Shown: positions 12,855-17,493 of the stretch, one piece after another
Numbering within the stretch: the stretch's first letter is position 1
How the letters are laid out: each line of letters opens with the position of its first letter
NCBI GenBank assembly: GCA_028818995.1
Contig: JAPPMR010000283.1
Coordinates: 1-17,493, forward strand
DNA: 17,493 nucleotides
DNA from: Candidatus Poribacteria bacterium
Lineage (GTDB): Bacteria > Poribacteria > WGA-4E > WGA-3G
Direction of reading: 5' to 3'
Notes under the pieces: generated by a model
The model's input: the letters and a program-made list of their open reading frames with translations, nothing else
Told to the model about the DNA's origin: nothing
The model's database searches: none
Position numbers and translations under genes: made by a program

Positions 12855-12898
12855 TGTAGGAGCGACCTCCTGGTCGCTACCGGGAGGTCGCTCCTACA
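12855..12898. repeat. REP-like hairpin, TGTAGGAGCGACCTCC family
   Basis: TGTAGGAGCGACCTCC (12855-12870) and its exact reverse complement (12883-12898) enclose a 12-base loop, which itself contains GGTCGCTACC. The left arm matches 15 of 16 bases of 3617-3632 inside the MITE-like element, so the motif is dispersed. Confidence 0.85.
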
Positions 12899-12958
12899 GA
12901 AGAGGGTGTTGCATTCTTAAAACTGATTATCAAATAATGTAATATCATTATTTAGAAA

Positions 12959-12967
12959 TGGTATAAT
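12959..12967 (+). promoter_or_regulatory. Extended -10 promoter for the GHMP kinase
   Basis: TGGTATAAT, a perfect TGn plus TATAAT. The -35 is not recognisable. Start is expected near 12975, giving a leader of about 46 bases before the ATG at 13021. Confidence 0.5.
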
Positions 12968-13020
12968 GTCTTGGAGTCAGAACATGTGGGTGGTAAAGAG
13001 GCAATTTCAGGAGAACCGAG

Positions 13021-14073
13021 ATGTTAATCAGGAGCAGAGCACCTGTCCGCATTGATTTTGCTGGTGGTTGGAGCGATGTTGCTCTTTTCACAGAAGAATC
13101 CAAAGGGCTTGTTGTCAACGGAGCCATCAATCGCTACGCGTATGCAACACTTGTTTGTGATAGCCAAACGCAGTTCCCCGATTCCGTTGAATTACAACGA
13201 GTCTTGGACAAAAGGATTCGTATTTATTCCGCCGATTTTGATATGTTTGTTGAAGCTGAAGATGTCCGGCAACTTGAATATGATGGGAATATTGATCTCG
13301 TAAAAGCAGCTGTCCGTCAGATGTCAATTCAAATCGGCAGTTTCGATCTAATTACACAGTCAAACGCGCCTCCAGGATGTGGTCTTGGCACTTCAGCAGC
13401 TATGGGTGTCACATTAATCGGCGTGCTCGGAGCGCTTAAAGATGTAACGTATCTTCCGTATCAATATGCAGAATTCGCCAGCGGTATTGAACGCCATGAA
13501 CTTGGTATCCTTGGCGGCAAGCAGGACCATTATGCAAGTGCTGTCGGTGGTATTAGTTTTATGGAATTTCAGGGAGAAGAGGTAAAAACATCACCTTTGA
13601 GACTGCCGCCGCACATCCGTTATGAGTTAGAAAAGAATCTTGTGATCTGTTATACCGGAAAACCTCGGCTTTCTGGCAATATTCATCAGAACGTTACACA
13701 CGCTTATAAAAGCGGTGAGCCGGGTGTTAGGAAAGCTTTAGAAAACTTAAAAGCAATTGCAGAATCCACAAAAACTGCGCTAATTCGAGGACGTTTAACA
13801 GATTTCGGTGAACTTCTAACTGAAAATTGGGAGAATCAGAAAAAACTACATTCATCTGTAACAAATGAACAGATAGAAAAGCTATTTAATATAGCAAATG
13901 AACATGGGGCTATCGGCGGAAAAGCGTGTGGTGCTGGAGGGGGTGGTTGTCTTCTCTTTTATTGTCAGCCAACACGAGAACATAATGTCCGTCAGAAACT
14001 TGAAGAAGCAGGGACTCGGATCATTGACTTCAACTTCGATTTTGATGGGCTTCAAGTATGGCGGGCAGAATAG
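13021..14073 (+). CDS. GHMP-family sugar kinase (heptose 7-phosphate kinase-like)
   Basis: A 350-residue ATP-dependent small-molecule kinase. RAPVRIDFAGGWSDV (6-20) is the N-terminal substrate motif of the D-glycero-D-manno-heptose-7-phosphate/L-fucose kinase branch. NAPPGCGLGTSAAMGV (115-130) is the ATP-binding glycine/serine loop. GILGGKQDHYAS (162-173) holds the likely catalytic D169, and KACGAGGGGCLLFYC near 300 is the third GHMP motif. In heptose biosynthesis the branch makes heptose 1,7-bisphosphate for surface glycans, but related enzymes act on fucose or other sugars. The substrate cannot be fixed here because no other sugar-nucleotide genes are adjacent. The ATG at 13021 has CAGGAGA 8 bases upstream. 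The gene is flanked by its own promoter and terminator candidates. Confidence 0.88.
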   Translation: MLIRSRAPVRIDFAGGWSDVALFTEESKGLVVNGAINRYAYATLVCDSQTQFPDSVELQRVLDKRIRIYSADFDMFVEAEDVRQLEYDGNIDLVKAAVRQMSIQIGSFDLITQSNAPPGCGLGTSAAMGVTLIGVLGALKDVTYLPYQYAEFASGIERHELGILGGKQDHYASAVGGISFMEFQGEEVKTSPLRLPPHIRYELEKNLVICYTGKPRLSGNIHQNVTHAYKSGEPGVRKALENLKAIAESTKTALIRGRLTDFGELLTENWENQKKLHSSVTNEQIEKLFNIANEHGAIGGKACGAGGGGCLLFYCQPTREHNVRQKLEEAGTRIIDFNFDFDGLQVWRAE

Positions 14074-14114
14074 TTTAACAGGATTACAGACTCCACCGCC
14101 GCTTGCCAATTATT

Positions 14115-14140
14115 CGGTGCACTTTGTGTGCCGTTTTCTA
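14115..14140 (+). terminator. Candidate terminator after the GHMP kinase
   Basis: CGGTGCAC (14115-14122), loop TTT, GTGTGCCG (14126-14133) with two G-U pairs in RNA, then TTTTCTATTAT. Short stem, moderate T-tract. Confidence 0.5.
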
Positions 14141-14195
14141 TTATGATCCCACATAAAAGAGAAACCTCCAATATACTACTATAGAAGGAAAATTC

Positions 14196-15209
14196 ATGGA
14201 AACTGCACATATTGAAACTGATTTGGAAGCTGCCGAGTTTTTAAAAACCGCTCGTGAAAAAATTTTGACCGAGTTGAAAAAACGAATTGTTGGGCAAAGT
14301 GATGTGATTGATCAACTTCTTATCGCTCTCTTTTCACAAGGGCACTGCCTTCTTGTAGGAGTGCCGGGGTTAGCAAAGACATTGCTTATCAGCACCTTTG
14401 CACAAATTCTTGAACTTCCTTTCAACCGCATTCAATTCACACCTGACCTCATGCCTTCGGACATTATTGGGACGGATATTATTGAAGAAGAAGTAAATAC
14501 CGGTAAACGTGCTTTTCGTTTTATTAAGGGACCGGTTTTTGCTAACATCGTGCTTGCAGATGAGATTAACCGAACACCGCCGAAGACACAAGCGGCACTC
14601 TTGCAAGCGATGCAGGAATATAAGGTTACTGCAGGCGGTAATACTTATGCATTGGAACTTCCCTTTTTCGTGTTAGCCACACAAAACCCGATTGAGCAGG
14701 AAGGCACCTACCCTCTGCCTGAAGCGCAACTTGACCGCTTTATGTTCAATATCTACATTGATTACCCAGAGAAATCTGAGGAAAAAGAGATTGTCATGAC
14801 GACGACCTCTGCCTATGAACCGAATATAGAACCGGTTATCACAGGTGAAGAGGTGTTGAGATTACAACAGATTGTGCGGAAGGTGCCTATTGCTGAGGCA
14901 ATGGTGGATTATGCTGTTGAATTGAGTCTTAACACGCGCCCGACACATCCCGATGCTCCCGATTTTATTAGGGATTGGGTGAATTGGGGTGCGGGGCCGC
15001 GTGCATCACAATATCTTGTGTTAGGTGCAAAAGCACGCGCAATTATGCATGGGCGCTATCATGTGAGTTATGAGGATGTTAGAGCAGTGGCAAAACCGGT
15101 CTTACGACACCGAATCTTGACCAACTTTAATGCTGAAGCGGATGGGATTAGCAGTTTAGATATTATCTCACAGTTATTGGAAAAGGTAGAACCACCAGAG
15201 GCAAACTGA
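14196..15209 (+). CDS. MoxR-family AAA+ ATPase
   Basis: A 337-residue AAA+ protein. Walker A is GVPGLAKT (55-62), Walker B VLADEIN (119-125), sensor 1 [22 protein letters not shown] (161-182), with the arginine at 181 and a C-terminal lid domain (about 215-330). MoxR proteins act as chaperone-like ATPases that mature enzyme complexes or act with VWA-domain partners in envelope stress and cofactor insertion. The ATG at 14196 has AAGGA 8 bases upstream. The usual neighbours (DUF58 protein, VWA/BatA-type proteins) are missing downstream, where a small ORF and a Uma2 protein follow. The family is certain from the motifs; the client is unknown. Confidence 0.95.
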   Translation: METAHIETDLEAAEFLKTAREKILTELKKRIVGQSDVIDQLLIALFSQGHCLLVGVPGLAKTLLISTFAQILELPFNRIQFTPDLMPSDIIGTDIIEEEVNTGKRAFRFIKGPVFANIVLADEINRTPPKTQAALLQAMQEYKVTAGGNTYALELPFFVLATQNPIEQEGTYPLPEAQLDRFMFNIYIDYPEKSEEKEIVMTTTSAYEPNIEPVITGEEVLRLQQIVRKVPIAEAMVDYAVELSLNTRPTHPDAPDFIRDWVNWGAGPRASQYLVLGAKARAIMHGRYHVSYEDVRAVAKPVLRHRILTNFNAEADGISSLDIISQLLEKVEPPEAN

Positions 15210-15262
15210 TTTTTCCTCGAACGTTTGTTACGCTTCAGTGAAATAGTTTTCAAATATCGAGG

Positions 15263-15268
15263 TATAAT
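15263..15268 (+). promoter_or_regulatory. Isolated TATAAT just before the 78-residue ORF
   Basis: A perfect -10 hexamer 8 bases before the ATG at 15277, without a clear -35. If used, transcription would begin almost at that ATG, which would favour the internal ATG at 15325. Confidence 0.3.
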
Positions 15269-15276
15269 ACGCTACG

Positions 15277-15513
15277 ATGAAAGCAAAAGATACTCTCAAT
15301 CTACCAGAGCGAAACCCCTATAAAATGGACAAGACCGCATTTTCTGTCACAACGCTTTTTGAGAAATCTGGTGACAAAGAATATTGGTGTTCCAAAACAC
15401 CGCAGGAACGTATGGAAGCACTTGAATTGATGCGGCAGATCAACTATGGCTACGATCCAACTACCGCTCGACTTCAAAGAGTTCTTGAAATTGTTGAACT
15501 CCCATCAGATTAA
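15277..15513 (+). CDS. Small conserved-type protein, possible toxin-antitoxin component
   Basis: A 78-residue hydrophilic protein with the pattern DKTAFSV, EYWCSKTP, ERMEALELMRQINYGYDP, RLQRVLEIVE. I recall this as a small protein of uncultured and cyanobacterial genomes, often beside nucleotidyltransferase-type toxins. That is memory, not a search. The start is uncertain: the ATG at 15277 has only a distant GAGG, while the ATG at 15325 (residue 17, MDKTAFSV) fits where homologues seem to begin but lacks a ribosome binding site. No nucleotidyltransferase follows. Instead a Uma2-family protein begins 13 bases after the stop, so the pair may be co-transcribed. No membrane segment or signal is present. 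Confidence 0.65.
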   Translation: MKAKDTLNLPERNPYKMDKTAFSVTTLFEKSGDKEYWCSKTPQERMEALELMRQINYGYDPTTARLQRVLEIVELPSD

Positions 15514-15526
15514 ACGACGGAATAAA

Positions 15527-16117
15527 ATGAAAGATAAAGAACATAATCAAGCCAAATCGGAATTACCATCCGCGCAACAGACACTTTTGACTGCTGAAGA
15601 CTTATGGAAACAGTCTGATGACGGTTATCGGTATGAATTGGTGAAAGGAGTAATACGTAGAATGCCACTGGCAGGATTTGAACACGGTATCCTTTTGTCT
15701 AAAATCGGTAGCAACCTTGACAAATACATTAAAAAGCATCAATTAGGATATGTTTGTAGTGCTGGAACAGGATTTAAAATTTCTCAAAACCCCGATACCG
15801 TGCGTGCCCCCGACGCTGCATTTGTTTGCCAAGCTGCAATTGATGAACAAGGTATTCCAAAAGGTTTTTGGGAAGGTGCTCCTCATCTTGCTGTTGAAGT
15901 TATCTCTCCAAGCGACACAGACACTGAGGTCGACGAAAAAGTGGATGAATGGTTAATTGCAGGTTGTGAGATGGTGTGGGTTGTGAATCCTCGCCGCGAA
16001 ACTGTAGAAGTGTATCGGTCTCCTGAAGATATTACCGTTCTGCGTGGCGATGATATCCTTGACGGTGGTGATGTGATTGCGGGGTTTCAATGTCGGGTGC
16101 GGGATTTGTTTGTGTGA
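15527..16117 (+). CDS. Uma2-family (DUF820) PD-(D/E)xK endonuclease-like protein
   Basis: A 196-residue protein of the large Uma2 family, expanded in cyanobacteria and several uncultured phyla and predicted to carry a restriction-endonuclease-like fold. It shows the N-terminal LTAEDLWKQSDDGYRYELVKGVIRRMP, the metal-ligand aspartate in VRAPDAAFV, the E-x-x-S-P motif in LAVEVISPSDT, then a lysine (VDEKVDEWLIAGCEMVWVV), in the usual order. The ATG at 15527 is chosen over the upstream in-frame ATG at 15446 because the latter lies inside the preceding small gene and its extra 27 residues are not family-like. GGA lies about 6 bases before the chosen start. The substrate and biological role of Uma2 proteins are not settled. 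It ends 18 bases from the convergent regulator gene. Confidence 0.88.
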   Translation: MKDKEHNQAKSELPSAQQTLLTAEDLWKQSDDGYRYELVKGVIRRMPLAGFEHGILLSKIGSNLDKYIKKHQLGYVCSAGTGFKISQNPDTVRAPDAAFVCQAAIDEQGIPKGFWEGAPHLAVEVISPSDTDTEVDEKVDEWLIAGCEMVWVVNPRRETVEVYRSPEDITVLRGDDILDGGDVIAGFQCRVRDLFV

Positions 16118-16135
16118 TATAATCGTATTGGCATG

Positions 16136-17493
16136 CTATTCCTGAATTTGCGTATCATGTGTCTTATCGGTTTCTTGTTTATAGGCATCTAATTTTCGGT
16201 GTAGTGTCCGCACCCCGATATCTAAGATTTTCGCCGCTTCTGTCTTATTCCCACCTGTTTCTGCAAGTGTTTTCTGGATGGCTTCCTTTTCAATTTGCGT
16301 CATCGTCATGCCGACCTTGCCGATGGCATCTTCCTCGTCTTGATTTGTTCCGTGTATCACCTTAGCATGTTCGTTATTCGGAATAATAGGCAACGGTATA
16401 AGTCCTTCGTCAGTGCGTTGTTCAAGTGCCTTGGCGATGGTAGAAAGCACCTCAAGCGTTTTTCGTAGGACTGCTGCAGGGTCCTCAGTATCTGTTATCT
16501 GTAGCCAACTTGTGTCATCATCGGGAATTAGGGACGGTATCTTGTCATTATAAGCGGCTGTCGGTTCAAGCAAACGAACTGCTGAAAGGATAAGTCCAAG
16601 AATTGTTTTGTAAATGGTTACATTTTCTGTTGCTATCGTCCCGGGTTCTGGATTCACAACTTGTATAGATGTTCCCGGTTCATCAATAATTTGAACAGGA
16701 AATTTGGGATGTCCAAATTCTGAATCTGTGGGGAAATCTTTTAGTTCAAGTTCCTCGGAAGTGGCAACAATGATAGCGGTTTCAACGGCATTTTTGAGTT
16801 GCCGAATATTGCCGTGCCAGTCTGCATTTTCAAGATAGTTGAGTGCTTCAGACTTTATGCCGACAATGCTTTTATTATGTTTTGTGCTTAATTCAGAGAT
16901 GAACGCATCTACAAAAAGTGGGATGTCTTCGCGTCTGTCACGTAGAGGTGGAATCTGGATACGGAAGAGATTCAGTCGGTAGTAGAGATCTTGTCTAAAA
17001 TCTTTTTTCTTAACCGATGTTTCAAGATCAACATTTGTTGCGGCGATGACTCGGACATCTACTTTTACGTTTTTTTCGCCACCGAGTCGTGTGAATTCTT
17101 GTGTTTCTAAAACACGCAGAAATTTCACTTGCACTTCGGCAGACATTTCGCCTATCTCATCAAGGAAGAGTGTGCCGCCATCTGCAAGTTCAAATACGCC
17201 ACGACGTTGGCTCGTTGCACCCGTGAAAGCCCCTTTTTCATGCCCAAAAAGTTCGCTTTGCAGAAGGTCTTGGTAAAGCACGCCGCAGTTGACTGCCTTG
17301 AAGAGTCGGTTTTTACGAGAACTATTTTCATGGATAGTCTGTGCAACAACCTCTTTTCCAACACCTGTTTCGCCTGTGATGAGGACAGTCGCATTTGTTG
17401 GCGCGACTTGTGCGACTTGGCGCCAGACTTCCCGCATCTGCTCGGATTCACCGATAATGGGGAATGCATTTGGATCGGTAAGTGGTGTTGGAA
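16136..17493 (-). CDS. Sigma54-dependent transcriptional activator (5' end beyond the window)
   Basis: The frame stays open to the right edge, so the N-terminal sensory part is missing; 451 residues are visible. Counting from the edge: FPIIGESEQM (10-19) is the usual entry to the AAA+ domain, Walker A GETGVGKE (40-47), the sigma54-contacting GAFTGA (87-92), Walker B LFLDEIGE (108-115), then the arginine-rich PPLRDRREDIP (181-191). The C-terminus holds a Fis-type helix-turn-helix (about 396-439; EKEAIQKTL, GNKTEAAKILDIGVRTLHRKL). All key ATPase residues are present, so it should activate sigma54 promoters. The linker between AAA+ and HTH is unusually long, about 140 residues, and holds a helical segment (YKTILGLILSAVRLLEP). 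The signal it senses and its target genes are not visible. The ATG at 17437 is internal. Confidence 0.94.
   Translation of the reverse strand, partial: PTPLTDPNAFPIIGESEQMREVWRQVAQVAPTNATVLITGETGVGKEVVAQTIHENSSRKNRLFKAVNCGVLYQDLLQSELFGHEKGAFTGATSQRRGVFELADGGTLFLDEIGEMSAEVQVKFLRVLETQEFTRLGGEKNVKVDVRVIAATNVDLETSVKKKDFRQDLYYRLNLFRIQIPPLRDRREDIPLFVDAFISELSTKHNKSIVGIKSEALNYLENADWHGNIRQLKNAVETAIIVATSEELELKDFPTDSEFGHPKFPVQIIDEPGTSIQVVNPEPGTIATENVTIYKTILGLILSAVRLLEPTAAYNDKIPSLIPDDDTSWLQITDTEDPAAVLRKTLEVLSTIAKALEQRTDEGLIPLPIIPNNEHAKVIHGTNQDEEDAIGKVGMTMTQIEKEAIQKTLAETGGNKTEAAKILDIGVRTLHRKLDAYKQETDKTHDTQIQE

Larger units (their letters stand above)
12559..13020. other. Intergenic region between HU and the GHMP kinase
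   Basis: No gene is seen. It contains the HU terminator, an AT-rich spacer, a 16 bp perfect hairpin repeat at 12855-12898 of the same family as 3617-3632, and an extended -10 promoter for the kinase at 12959-12967. Confidence 0.7.

Noticed and set aside
15446..15526. Upstream in-frame start for the Uma2 gene
   Set aside because: It lies within the preceding small gene in another frame and has no ribosome binding site; the family-like sequence begins after 15527.

Overview
The window is one stretch of a bacterial chromosome with moderate to low GC and AT-rich intergenic spacers. No rRNA or tRNA gene, CRISPR array or complete insertion sequence is visible. The gene mix (a secreted-type sulfatase family member, Uma2 and Rpn-type PD-(D/E)xK nucleases, an orphan MoxR ATPase, a TPR protein) and the dispersed intergenic hairpins built on TGTAGGAGCGAYCTCC recall the Poribacteria and neighbouring uncultured phyla. 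That placement comes from memory of such genomes and is an inference, not a database result.

Layout. (1) Bases 1-369 hold no convincing gene, only repeat-like fragments and one small hairpin. (2) Bases 370-3460, all on the minus strand: a sulfatase with a GTG start, then a six-repeat TPR protein co-transcribed behind a small signal-peptide/coiled-coil/membrane protein from a good sigma70-type promoter at 3527-3555. (3) Bases 3461-3919: an intergenic island with a MITE-like 128 bp inverted-repeat element and a chain of palindromes. (4) Bases 3920-11770: seven closely packed minus-strand ORFs. In order of transcription they are asd (aspartate-semialdehyde dehydrogenase), mtnK-like methylthioribose kinase, a CbpA-like J-domain protein, an Rpn-type nuclease, a detached in-frame copy of the nuclease C-terminal module, a 795-residue fusion protein, and aspartate aminotransferase. 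(5) Bases 11771-12273: divergent control region between asd and the HU gene, with a near-consensus promoter for HU. (6) Plus-strand genes: HU, a GHMP sugar kinase, a MoxR ATPase, a 78-residue small protein and a Uma2-family protein. (7) A convergent sigma54-dependent activator that runs off the right edge.

The most striking object is the 795-residue protein at 5107-7494. It appears to join a primase-polymerase-like N-terminal domain, a four-cysteine zinc ribbon, an HSDR_N-like PD-(D/E)xK nuclease domain and about 350 residues of coiled coil. It sits just downstream of an Rpn-type nuclease that overlaps the J-domain gene by 4 bases. A perfect inverted repeat covers its ribosome binding site, and it overlaps the aminotransferase gene by 1 base. 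The segment 5107-9548 is therefore the best candidate for an undescribed accessory (possibly defence or mobile-element) module. It lies between genes of aspartate-family amino-acid metabolism (asd and mtnK on one side, aminotransferase on the other). Whether these genes work together is inferred only from their packing.
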